A stretch of 64,000 nt of DNA, taken from positions 144,765,625-144,829,624 of the forward strand of contig CM043698.1 of assembly GCA_023935145.1 (NCBI GenBank), read 5' to 3'. The notes beneath the pieces are model-generated. The model did not search any database, had not been told where the DNA came from, and saw nothing but the letters and a program-made list of their open reading frames with translations. Source of the stretch: Bretschneidera sinensis. Taxonomy: Eukaryota; Streptophyta; Magnoliopsida; Brassicales; Akaniaceae. Below, piece by piece: positions 1-11,400 of this stretch (position 1 is the first letter of the stretch; each line of letters starts with the position of its first letter). The position numbers were made by a program, and so were the translations under genes.

Positions 1-940
1 CCTCACTATGTCCTTAAAAAGCACAAATTAGTAAGGAGGTCGCACATCCACTAAACAATTCAAGATCAAAACAAGAAACTGTAAATGGAGAGACAGTGAT
101 TTATGGGACATAACTTGGTAAACAATCCAAAAAAACATGGCTAGCTTACTCCACCACATTGTCACTGGAAAATATTAGAACCACAGGACTAAAAAAATTC
201 AAAACTTGGATTTTAGGACTTCTTTATTTAGGTTCTTCTGAAACTACCATCTATTAAGCTAACATCAACACACAAAACTTTCCCCAAAATTTAACGCCCT
301 AGCTTTCTCATCAACCAAACAGGTGGCCATCAATGACCAAAAAAGAAAGAATCCATAAATTGGCCTGAAAAGTGAATCATATAAATTCTGTTGCAATCCA
401 ATCATCTCTCCTTCTTCTTCGATTTCTTCTTTTTAAATTCTGGTGCCACCAATCCCGTATAAAGAGTTAAATGTGAAATTGGGCTAATAATTCAAAGAAT
501 CAGTTCTCAAATAAAATTATCAAAATCCAGTCATAATGTTGCTAACAAATTGATTAACCCAGATAACAATCAAACATTATAACAAAAGATTGAACCCAAA
601 AGAAAATCAAATAAAGAAATAAAACAATGAAACACCAAAAGAGAGAGAGAGAGAGAGAGAAACGTACCCCTCTAGAGAAAGCTGAGACAGACCAAACTGT
701 GTTGAAAAAGAGAAAAAAGATCTCTAAAAACAGAGCCCTCAATGGCTACCCAATCTGATTAAAGCTAAATTATAACTCTCAACTCCTTGAGAGAGGGGGA
801 GAGATGCTAAATGAAATTGTGGGATTGAAAGAGATGGCTGAGCGTGAATGAATTGTGGAACTGGAAGGGCAAAATTAAGCTTGCGAGTATATATATATTC
901 AGTGGGCGCCTGAGCAGGTGATGTAACCGCGTTCTTTCTC
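1..940 (-). promoter_or_regulatory. Promoter, 5' UTR exon and start of 5' intron of an RMA-type E3 ligase paralogue (gene body left of window)
   Basis: This block matches 40942-41870 almost base for base, the upstream part of the intact E3 ligase gene at 39073-41790. By analogy it holds a TATA-like run near 884-903 and a 5' UTR exon near 668-780 with a GT splice donor next to it (gtacgt on the minus strand near 664). The rest is intron. The coding exon must lie left of base 1. A (GA)n run at 642-661 has about ten units here and about five in the other copy. The match fades after about 940, which marks one end of the duplicated segment. Seen: the near-identity. Inferred: that a coding copy continues outside the window. 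Confidence 0.75.
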
Positions 941-2210
941 TGACAACATCTCGGAGTTCTTTAAAGTTTATCTCCCCAAGTTCAGTTCTCAGCAACTGCT
1001 ACTCTCTCTATCTATATTGTAAATACTAAATACTAATGAGGGTGGACTTGTCCTGTTTTGGGGTTTGCATGTTTGTTCCTTTGAGCCCTAATATGCCCTT
1101 GAAACTCGTTTATAATTTTACTGAGAGACATGCACTTTGGCATCTAACTTTCTTTCCTGCTGATGAGATACCCAGATTGATGTTTCTTCGAGATTTAATA
1201 AAATTCAATTGAAACCCAGTAGGTATATGATTACTTCTCATAAAACATTGGTTATGTGTTTGGTGGCCAAGAAACTGGGCAGAAAGAGAAGAGTTTACAC
1301 AAACAAAAGTGAAAACCTTGTTTGCCTCATTGATTTGGTTTCTAAGGGAACAACCCAACTGAATTAAATACAATCTTTTTGAAGGAGTTAAATACCATGT
1401 TTACATACAATTAACGTGATATTGTAAAAATATACTAGAATTTAAGAATGTTATCTTCCCCGTCTTTACACAGACACACCCAAATTCCTTGTTCTAATTG
1501 GATAATATTTATTCTTCTTGGATTTAAAATAGTCATGTTTTATGAAATAAATTATCATATAGTATACTATTTGCGGGATTGAAAATTTACATCCTCTGCA
1601 GTGTGTTTGAACTTTTGATCTTGGTCAGTTTTATCAAAAACTGTTGCAAAAACATTTTGACAATTATAAACTGAAACTACAACATTTTGCAAGCAGTATT
1701 TAACTTTCCTAAAAGTGAAAATATTCAAGTTGATCCAACACATTAACAGCACTGTATGGTTAATTAAATGGCTATATTCAGTATGAAAATATGTCATTTA
1801 TTAATTTTCCTAACAAACAACCATTAATAGTATATATAAATTACTCAAAAAAGAAAATAGTATTTATATATATATATATAGATAATTAAATTGGCGTAGA
1901 TATCAAATTTATTATATTGCCAATAATAGTATATATAAATTACTCAAAAAAAGAAAATAATATTTATAAATATAGATAATTAAATTGCCAGTAATAGCAT
2001 ATATAAACTAGTAAAAAAAGTAATAGTATATCTAAAAAGTGAACTGTAGATATCAAATTTATTAATATAATATAAGAAGATTCATAAGATAATTACGATG
2101 ATGCTCGAGTACTGAATGAATTTAAGTGATACTGATTTAAGCATGTATAAATCAGTATCCAAACAAATAGCAAGCAACATCTTTATCACCTTCATCCTTA
2201 ATTTCTAGAC
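941..2210. other. AT-rich intergenic stretch with a diverged direct repeat
   Basis: No convincing gene. Two copies of an AT-rich segment of about 80 bp, starting near 1826 and 1925 (period about 99 bp), share aatagtatatataaattact and are followed by an A-rich tract. Otherwise I see nothing beyond presumed 5' flank of the aspartic protease relic. Confidence 0.6.
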
Positions 2211-3079
2211 ATGAAAACATTTCAGGCTTTCGCAGTTGTTATGTCCTTTTTTTCCTTCATAGCTGCCATTGAATTCCAATTGGCAGTAGCTGCTTCTTCT
2301 AGTAACTCAACTAGTTTCAGCCTAAAAGTTATCCATAGAGATTCACCTGAATCCCCTTTCTACCCAGGAAACCTCACTTTCTTTGAAAGAGTGAAAAATT
2401 ACGTAAAAATCTCTAAATTGAGAGCTTCCTATTTGTCATCAACTATCACAACAAATAACAAAACTATGTTGCCTGATATGATGCATCCTTATATGTTTAC
2501 ACTGATAAATTCATTTACATGGTTAGATTAGAGATTGGTATGCCGAGAAAAATGTACTTGTTAACTTTAGATACAGGTGGAGGCCAAATCTGGACACAAT
2601 GCCAACCATGCCAACAATGTTTTCCCCAGAAAGAAGAAATCTTTGATCCTAAGAAATCCAGCACATACCGGAAGGTCCCGTGCAATAATTCTTTATGTAA
2701 GCGTTACGTGTGCTACGTGTGCACTAATGGGGAATGTCATTACGAACTCAAATACGGCGTCGGATCAACCATAGTCAAAGGAGTTGCTTCATGGTAAACC
2801 TTCAGCTTCAAGTCCAATGATGAAGCATATACAATCGTGAATGATGTACCGTTTGGTTGCACACATTGGAGCCAAAGTTTTAATAATAATGCCAAACAAG
2901 GCAGTAGTAACACTACTGGAATCTTGGGAATGAATCAAGACCTGATTTCTTTGATAAATCAACTTGGATCGATAGTCTCAAATCAATTCTCTTATTGCTT
3001 TGTTGAAGAACGCCTGAAATAAAGCTCCCTATGAGTTATCTGAAGTTTGGCAATGACATCATGGGCTATAAAGCCCGAG

Positions 3080-3084
3080 GTTCT
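3080..3084. repeat. Target-site duplication (GTTCT), left copy, of the gypsy element
   Basis: GTTCT directly precedes the TG of the left LTR and recurs at 25024-25028. Confidence 0.9.
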
Positions 3085-3774
3085 TGTTGATGCCAAATAT
3101 GTGCATTACTGAGCTGGAGGTCGGACTGCGGAGGTACCTGCATAGGGAAAGAGAGTGGATATGGGGTCGACGGAGGGGATGCCTCCGAGGATACTCCGAT
3201 GCTTAAGTTAGGGCAAAATCAAGTGTATATATCGGAAGTTGAAAAAGAATCCGTTCGTTTTGAATGCTTACCAAGTCCTTTTTATAGAGTTTCAGAGGCA
3301 GTATTGGGCCTAGAGCGGCAGCGATACGATGCCTCAACTGGGTTGGGTAATGATGCCTATGAGGCCCAACTAGGTGGCTGGGGCCATTCACTAGGGCTTT
3401 TGCCTTGCTGGCTTGATTAGGAGCCCTCCAGATACAATGGCGGTTGCTCACCTGACATCCCAACTTGGTTTCGAAATGATGCCTAGAAGGCCCAGTTGGA
3501 TAGCTAGGGGCCATTCGTTAGGGCTTGGCCTTGATGGCTTGATCATAAGCCATTTACGTGTCTGGAGTAGTTTGCTGACCTGACACCCAACTTGGTTGGG
3601 CAATGATGGCGTGGAAGGCGGTGATGACGTGGGGGTCGAGTGGCCCTGTAGGGCGGTTATGACCTGGAGGCTGAGCTGCCCGGTCCTGGATCGTCCACGT
3701 GTCTTCTAAAGACCTGCTGTTAAGTGGATCCACGCGTCGTCTTCTTATTGGAGGGGTATTTTTTGGCAGTATCA
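3085..3774 (-). repeat. 3' LTR of the gypsy element
   Basis: 690 bp, TG...CA ends, same length as the right LTR (24334-25023). It is the 3' LTR because the genes read leftwards. Confidence 0.93.
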
Positions 3775-3792
3775 GAGGCCCCCCACTTCTTT
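3775..3792 (-). other. Polypurine tract of the gypsy element
   Basis: On the minus strand the purine-rich run AAGAAGTGGGGGGCC followed by TC abuts the 3' LTR, the expected place for plus-strand priming. Confidence 0.6.
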
Positions 3793-3894
3793 AAGTGCAG
3801 CACTGTGGTTAAGGAAGTAGCATAACTGGGTTGGCATTTGTTCATCTGTGGAGACATGATGTCGGGGTCGAAGATGTACTTTAAGGCGGAGGAG

Positions 3895-5562
3895 AATGGA
3901 CCGAGGACTCGTGGAGCAATCCATCTCCTCGGACCTTGAAGAGAATGGGCTGAGGACTTGTGGAGCAATCCATCTCCTCGCCCAAGAACACCATGGGTCC
4001 GAGGACAAGTGGAGCAATCCATCTCCTCGGCCAAGAACACCATGGGTCCAAGGACTAGTGGAGCAATCCATCTCCTCGGACCTTGAAGAGAATGGGCCGA
4101 GGACTTGTGGAGCAATCCATATCCTCGGCCAAGAACACCATGGGTCTGAGGACTAGTGGAGCAATCCATCTCCTCGGACCTTGAAGAGAATGGGCCGAGG
4201 ACTTGTGGAGCAATCCATCTCCTTGGCCAAGAACACCATGGGTCTAAGGACAAGTGGAGCAATCCATCTCCTCGGACCATGAAAAGAATGGGCCGAGGAC
4301 TTGTGGAGCAATCCATCTCCTCGGCCAAGAACACCATGGGTCCGAGGACAAGTGGAGCAATCCATCTCCTCGGACCTTGAAGAGAATGGGCCGAGTACTC
4401 GTGGAGCATTCCATCTCCTCGGCCAAGAACACCATGGGTCCGAGGACAAGTGGAGCAATCTATCTCCTCGGACCTTGAAGAGAATGGGCCTAAGACTCAT
4501 GGAGCAATCCATCTCCTCGGCCAAGAACGCCATGGGTCTGAAGACAAGTGGAGTAATTCATCTCCTCGGACCTTGAAGAGAATGGGCCGAGGACTCGTGG
4601 AGCAATCCATCTCCTTGGCTAAGAACACCATGGGTCCGAGGACAAGTGGAGCAATCCATCTCCTCGGACCTTGAAGAGAATGGGCCGAGGACTCGTGGAG
4701 CAATCCATCTCCTCGGCCAAGAACACCATGGGTCCGAGGGCTAGTGGAGCAATCCATATCCTCGGACCTTGAAGAGAATGGGCCGAGGACTCGTGGAGCA
4801 ATCCATCTCCTCGACCAAGAACACCATGGGTCCGAGGGCTAGTGGAGCAATCCATCTCCTCGGACCTTGAAGAGAATGGGTCGAGGACTCGTGGAGCAAT
4901 CCATTTCCTCGGCCAAGAACGCCATGGGTCCGAGGGCTAGTGGATCAATCCATCTCCTTGGACCTTGAAGAGAATGGGCCGAGGACTCGTGGAGCAATCC
5001 ATCTCCTTGGACAAGAACACCATGGGTCCGAGGACAAGTGGAGCAATCCATCTCCTCAAACCTTGAAGAGAATGGGTCGAGGACTCGTGGAGCAATCCAT
5101 CTCCTCGGCCAAGAACACCATGGGTCCGAGGACAAGTGGAGCAATCCATCTCCTCGGACCTTGAAGAGAATGGGCCGAGGACTCATGGAGCAATCCATCT
5201 CCTCGGCCAAGAACACCATGGGTCCGAGGGCTAGTGGAGCAATCCATCTCCTTGGACCTTGAAGAGAATGGGCCGAGGACTTGTGGAGTAATCCATCTCC
5301 TCGGACCTTGAAGAGAATGGGCCGAGGACTCGTGGAGCAATCCATCTCCTCGGCCAAGAACACCATGGGTCCGAGGACAAGTAGAGCAATCCATCTCCTT
5401 GGACCTTGAAGAGAATGGGCCGAGGACTTGTGGAGCAATCCATCTCCTCGGACCTTGAAGATAATGGGCCGAGGACTCGTGGAGCAATCCATCTCATCGG
5501 CCAAGAACACCAAGGGTCCGAGGACTAGTGGAGCAATCAATCTCCTTGGACCTTGAAGAGAA
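3895..5562. repeat. Satellite-like tandem array, 49-bp monomers in a 98-bp higher-order unit
   Basis: About 34 monomers of 49 bp. Two kinds alternate: type A contains accttgaagagaatgggc and type B contains ccaagaacaccatgggtc. Both share the ends gtggagcaatccatctcctc. Alternation ABAB gives a 98-bp period. It breaks to BB near 3975-4080 and AA near 5237-5335, as unequal exchange would produce. The array lies between the 3' LTR and the antisense accessory gene. Monomers contain few stops, so ORFs of up to 260 codons appear on both strands; they are not genes. Tandem repeats in this 3' untranslated zone are known for Tat/Ogre elements and are thought to seed satellites. Confidence 0.95.
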
Positions 5563-5799
5563 TGGTGTTTCATCTTCGTAGTGGCGGTGGGAGAGACACG
5601 TGGCTGCTTTAGCGTGAACAACAGAGCATAGTAATGATGATTTTCCTTTGGGAACTAAGAAGGCTTTTTAGGGAAAACGACGGTAACTTCAGGGAATGGG
5701 ATGTCTTTTGGGGAAGTGTGAGAGTTTGCCTCGGGCCTCTCAAAGGACTCTCGGTTTTACGCCCGCATTTAATGTCCTCGTTTATCGTGTTCTGTTTCC

Positions 5800-5807
5800 T
5801 ATATAAG
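5800..5807 (+). promoter_or_regulatory. TATA box of the antisense accessory gene
   Basis: CTATATAAGG on the plus strand, about 240 bp after the satellite array and about 300 bp before the first ATG (6100) of the antisense ORF. A pyrimidine-rich leader follows. Assignment is by position and sequence only. Confidence 0.5.
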
Positions 5808-7126
5808 GAGGTTTGGGTTTCTTCTCCCTTCATTCACTTTCAATCTGAGTTAGCTAGTTTAGAGAGTAACTTCTTGAGAGTCCTCGTCCTCGCCCTAGTG
5901 CAGCGAGTAAGTTCTTGAGAGTCCTCGTCCTCGCTCGCAGTCTTTTCTTCACTGTTAAGATATGTCTTGGTGTTAGCACTTCGTGGTTTTGCTGAGGTCG
6001 TGAAGAGGAATTGTCTTTCACCAACTGTTGGAAGCTTAGGAGGCGCTTAAGTCTAAACTCTTCGGACTTTGGTGAGTTCGTCTGCCCTTCTCTTTACTCA
6101 TGTCTTCATTTGAAATTTATCGCGATAGGCCTAGCGGTAGCAGTACTAGTAGAAGTAGCATAAAAAGTACTCGTAGTAGTTTTAGTACCGAGGACGGGGA
6201 GACATCCTCGTCTTCGTCGAGGGGAGAACGCCCTGAAGGGACCGGGCCGTCTCCGGGTCCTTGGGCCTTGGTACCATATATCCCTCCGGGGGAATTTTCT
6301 GGGTCTGAAGGGAGTCCCTCCTCGAAAGACAAATAGGTCAGAGTATTGACAGATAGGGATAGGGCATTGACTGAGATTAGAGAGACCTTAGCTGGGGAGG
6401 AGAGAGAGGAGTGGCATTATGCCGCAATAGAGGTCCCTAGTCAGATCAAGGGAGAAGACTTAGCGGTGATTCGGAAGACATACCGTATCCCAGACGAGTA
6501 TACTCTCTGGTTGCCTAAAGTGGGGGAGAGGGCCTGTGAAGTTCTTCCCGATCGAGCCCCTTACCAGCTTTGCGTCTACGAACATCAGATGCAAGCCGGG
6601 CTGCGGTTCCCTCTCCATCCCTTTTTTCGAAGTATCCTCCGATATTTCAGTATCGCACTATGTCAGATTGTACCAAATTTGGTGCGACTGATCATAGCCT
6701 TCCTCTACGTTGGCGGGGCAGTGGGTAGACCGTTAACTATGGACGTGTTCAAAGCTCACTTTCTCATTAGTAGGCACGGTCAGACTGGCTAGGTAGTTTT
6801 TAGTACTCGGCCGAGAAGAAAGTTGTTGCAGAAGACACCTTCATCCATTAAGAGATGGAAGAAGAATTTTTTCTTCGTTCAGTCGGATAAGGACTTTGGC
6901 TTTTCTCGATCCTGGAGTATAGATCGGACCGGGAAGTGAAAGAAGGTGGGTCTTCGCCCCTATGAGCAGGAGACTGTAGATGCAATAGTGGGCTTACCTA
7001 TTGACGTCCAAGTCCTCTATGACAATGAGGCGTTAGCTCGACGAGGTCTCTGCCCCCCCTGTCTTGGGCCTTCCCTTGAGAGTGGTACACTTTTTGTTCG
7101 TCACTTTTCCCTTCAGTTATTTGTCT

Positions 7127-7131
7127 ATACT
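7127..7131. repeat. Target-site duplication (ATACT), left copy, SIRE-like element
   Basis: ATACT immediately before the left LTR; repeated at 17583-17587. Confidence 0.9.
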
Positions 7132-7437
7132 TGTTGACCCTCGCCCGTATTTTAATGATGGCAAAACACAACTGTTATTTAACTAACATGTTTAAACTAA
7201 GTTGTATTAAGGATCAAACACATTCAACCAAGGAACAAAGTGCAAAAACTCGAACCAAATCAAGTATCAAGTGAAGACTGAAGATCTAGTATAGGTCTTA
7301 AGGTTTAGAACCAATGTAAGTCTCACTCATACATTGTATTAGCTTGTTCAATGGCTCAAACACAAATGGTTTTTCTAAAACCATTAATTTTAAAATGTTT
7401 TTAATAAAAAACAGAAGAAAAACTGGGTTGGAAGACA

Positions 7438-7705
7438 ACCCAGTCGACTGGGTACATATACCAGTCGACTGGTATAAAGGTCAGAAGGAATCCAGTCAAC
7501 TGGATCAAACAACCCAGTCGACTGGTACTTTGACCAGTAATTTCCCAGTCGACTGGATGAATCAACCCAGTCGACTGGTAAAATGGACAGAAAGTCCCCA
7601 GTCGACTGGATGATATATACCAGTCGACTGGATACCCAGAAGGTCTGAAAACGAGTATTTTTCAAGTAAACCCAGTCGACTGGTATCTCGACCCAGTCGA
7701 CTGGT
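7438..7705. promoter_or_regulatory. Array of ten palindromic CCAGTCGACTGG boxes in the LTR upstream of its TATA box
   Basis: Boxes begin near 7440, 7461, 7491, 7514, 7544, 7567, 7599, 7619, 7670 and 7690. The spacers vary in length and sequence, so this is not a simple tandem repeat. Consensus is CCCAGTCGACTGGTA. Position upstream of the TATA box suggests a binding site for a dimeric DNA-binding protein; that role is inferred. Confidence 0.8.
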
Positions 7706-7799
7706 AGTTCAAAAATATGACCGTTGGACTCCAAATCTGAACGTTTTAAAGTAAATCTTTTTCAAATTAAAGTCCAAAACGGCCATATTAATTGATTGC

Positions 7800-7807
7800 T
7801 ATATAAA
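7800..7807 (+). promoter_or_regulatory. TATA box of the SIRE-like LTR
   Basis: GCTATATAAACC, about 95 bp downstream of the last palindrome box, followed by cattcagcaaagcattcaag, the typical look of a plant LTR transcription start region. The same site occurs in the 3' LTR near 17001. Confidence 0.7.
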
Positions 7808-8383
7808 CCCATTCAGCAAAGCATTCAAGAAGAAGAAGCACATATTCAAAAAGAGTTGATCTCATATAATCAAGTTTTTATACTCTTGAAACACAAAAAG
7901 CTTTGAAATAATCTTATTGAGCCATTTCTTCAAGCTTTACTTTGAAAGAGAGACATTTCTGTTGTAATAAGCTTTCATTTGTTGTCTCTCTACCTTTTAC
8001 TTTACACCATCTTTGTAAAGAGATTACTTCCGAGAGGAAGGGGAAACTTCCGAAAGGAAGGGGATTTTTCGGTTTAAGCAATTCCTGTAAATTGCTTGTG
8101 TACGGTTTGTGCAACACCCGGCTAAGTTGTGCGACTAAGTTTTCTTAGTGGATTACTTCAAGGAGTTCCTTGAAGAGAGTGGACGTAGGGTCGGAACGAA
8201 TCCGATATTGCCGAACCACTATAACTGTGTTTGCATCCTCTTTCCTTAAACTCTTTATTTACAGCTTTTTACTTGTATTAATTATTTGTTGCTTATCAGT
8301 TTTTATAAACTTCTATAAATTCCGCAAAAGTTTTTAAAAACCCAATTCACCCCCCCTCTTGGGTTGAAACCTCGAGCTACAAT

Positions 8384-8395
8384 TGGTATCAGAGC
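8384..8395 (+). promoter_or_regulatory. Primer-binding site of the SIRE-like element (initiator tRNA-Met)
   Basis: TGGTATCAGAGC lies two bases after the LTR end and is the standard complement to the 3' end of plant initiator tRNA-Met. Confidence 0.92.
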
Positions 8396-8436
8396 CTCGT
8401 TCTCTTTATAAGGCTTAAATTCCTAGAGTTGATCCA

Positions 8437-11400
8437 ATGGCAGCAAATAGCTACTCTGAGGGACACTCTTATACTAGACCACCATTGTTCAATGGATCAA
8501 ATTATAACTACTGGAAAAATAGAATGAAAATCTTCGTCGAAGGACAAGATTACAATCTATGGAGAATTATAGAAGAAGGACCTAAAATTCCCTCAAAAGA
8601 AATAGTTATTGGAGAGACTCTTCATACAATGCCTAAACTCAAAACTGAGTTTACTGACGAGGATTGTAGAACGATGTCTCTCAATAGCAGAGCAACAAGC
8701 ATGCTACATTGTGCATTAGATATTTCTGAATATAACAAAATATCTGCATGCGTTTCTGCTAAAGAAATATGGGACAAATTGCAAGTCACATATGAAGGAA
8801 CAAGTGAAGTAAAAAAGTCTAAAATTTACATGCTAATTTCTGAATATGAATCTTTTAAGATGTCTCCTAACGAAACCATTTCTGAAATGCACTCACGATT
8901 TACTACTATTATAAATAGTTTAAAATTGCTTGGCAAGAATATTGAGGAAGTTGAACTAACCAGAAAAATCTTAAGATCTCTACCTCCAGAATGGAAACCA
9001 AAGAGGACAGCGATTCAAGAGGCCAAAAATCTTGACAAGCTTGATGTTGAGACGCTGCTTGGGTCATTATTGACATACGAGATGGAAGAAATGACTCCCA
9101 AAGTCAATGATGATGAGAAGAAGAAGAAGCAAATTGCTCTCAAAGCTTCTACGAGCAACAAAGAAAAGGAATTAGAACAAGAAGCAGAGAGCAGTGAAGA
9201 GGATGGTGAAATGGCTTTAATCACCAGACGATTCCATAGGTTCTTGAAGAAAAGCAAGAAACCTTACTCAAAGGATCCCACCTCAAAAAGGGAACCATTT
9301 ATGTGCTATGGCTGCAAGAAGCCAGGACATATAAAAGCTGACTGTCCGGTTTCAAGCAAACCATACAAGGGCTTCAAGAAGAAAGCTATGGTAGCAACTA
9401 CCTGGAGCGATGTCGAAGAAGATGAGTCATCAGACAAAGAAATTGGATACGAAGAGATTGCCAACCTCTGTTTAATGGCAATCGATGATGAAAGTGAGGT
9501 AACATCTTCTCCCTCTTCAAAAAATAATATTGTTACTAGTAATGAAGAATTACTAGAAGTCATAAATGAAATGCATGAAGAATTAAAGAAATTTGATTCT
9601 AGAAATTCTGTTCTTAAGAAAGAAGTATCATCTCTTTCTAAGGAAATGATAGTTCTTAGAGAAGAAAAAGAAAAATTATCATCTTTACTGTATAATTCGT
9701 CTCAAGATTTTCTTAAAGATGAAAATGAGAATTTGAAAAATAAAATTTCTGAATTAAACAGCACTGTATCTAGACTTATGCTTGGTAAAGAAAAACTTGA
9801 TGAAGTACTTTCTTCCCAAAGATTAAGTGGAGGAAAATCTGGTGTAGGATATTCTCCATTGGGAAAACAAAAAACAAAAGAGAGCTTATTCATGAAAGCC
9901 TCTTGTGTAGATGGAGCTTCTACTTCGAAAGCTCCTAACCTTGTTAAAAGCACTCCCTTAATAAATCCGAGGAACTCTAGAAACTTAAATGATCATACTA
10001 AATTGAAGCATCCTAAAAATACTCATGCTTATTTGTATGCTCATTCTAGAAATGCTCATACACATCCTAGAAATAATCATCATGCTCATTCTAGGAACAA
10101 TATGTATAATCAAAGAATGCATTCTGCTCATGCTCAACCTAGGAATCACCATCATAGCTATTTTAGAAATAACTTGCATACATATGCTAGCATGTATCCT
10201 AGAATGCATCATCGTTCATTTTCTGGAAATGACATGCATTTTCATACCCCTTACCACAGAATCATGTATCCTAGGAACTATCATCCTAAGGATTATAGGA
10301 ATGCACATGTAAAATTTCCTAGAAATTTCTATGACTATAATGATAGGTCTGTGCATCATCAACATGTTCATAGAGCACCATATATTGTTAAGAAAGTATG
10401 GGTCCCAAAAGGAACCGTATTTTCAAGGACTAACCCCAAAGGACCCAAGAAATTTTGGGTACCTAAAAATGCTATCGTATATCCTTGTGTGATGTAGATT
10501 TGCCTTCACACCAAGGAGAAAGGTAACTGTTGGTACCTTGATAGCGGTTGCTCGAAGCATATGACCGGTGATAAAAGCGTATTCAAGGAGCTAACTCTAA
10601 GAGATGGTGGACTTGTGACCATTGGAGACAATACTAAAATAAAGATCATCAGGCATGGAAAAGTCGGTAATGATTTCTCAACTTTAGATAATGTATTGCT
10701 AGTACAAGGCTTAAAGCCAAATTTACTTAGCATTAGTCAATTATGTGACAAAGGATATAAAGTCACATTTGAAACCTCTCATTGTCTAGTTATAGACATC
10801 AAGAGCAACAAGATCAAATTCATTGGCCATAGACATGAAAATGTCTATATAGTTGATTTGAAATCCTTACATTCCAATAATGAAAAATGTTTTCCTGCTT
10901 TTAGTGAAAATCAATGGCTGTGGCATAGAAGGCTTGGTCATGTAAACATGAACTTGCTAAAAATTGTTTCAAGAAAAGATTTAGTTATTGGTCTTCCTAA
11001 AATCAATTTTGAGAAAAACAAAATTTGCAATGCTTGTCAAATGGGAAAACAATCTAGGATATCTTTCAAAGCAAAAAATGTTGTCTCAACTACTAGACCT
11101 TTGGAACTTTTGCATATGGACTTATTTGGTCCAATTAGTACCATTAGTCTAGGTGGCCATCAATATGCTCTTGTTATTGTTGATGACTATTCAAGATATA
11201 CCTTTGTTATTTTTATTGCTTATAAGGACGAAGCTTTCAAAGGATTTGAAAAGTTTTGCAAAAAGGTACAAAATGAAAAAGGAATTTGTATTTCAAGCAT
11301 AAGAAGTGATCATGGCAAAGAATTTGAAAATCAAAGCTTTTCAAAATTTTGTGATGAAAATGGAATTAATCACAACTTTTCAGCTCCTAGAACTCCTCAA

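Larger units (their letters stand above)
7132..8381 (+). repeat. 5' LTR of the SIRE-like element
   Basis: 1250 bp, nearly identical to 16333-17582. It holds ten palindromic CCAGTCGACTGG-type boxes (7438-7705) and a TATA box near 7800. Confidence 0.95.

Noticed and set aside
3895..5562. CRISPR-like array of repeats and spacers
   Set aside because: Both alternating segments are conserved; there are no unique spacers, and the setting is a plant retrotransposon.
3720..5621. Long ORFs on both strands (up to 260 codons)
   Set aside because: They are produced by the stop-poor 49-bp tandem repeat and shift frame with each 98-bp unit.
7344..7734. ORFs of about 90-114 codons in the LTRs with PVDW-type repeats
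   Set aside because: They are translations of the palindrome boxes, present on both strands and in both LTRs; noncoding.
8437..10312. Minus- and alternate-frame ORFs within gag, e.g. 10025-10312
   Set aside because: Shadows of the gag frame caused by its biased codon content.
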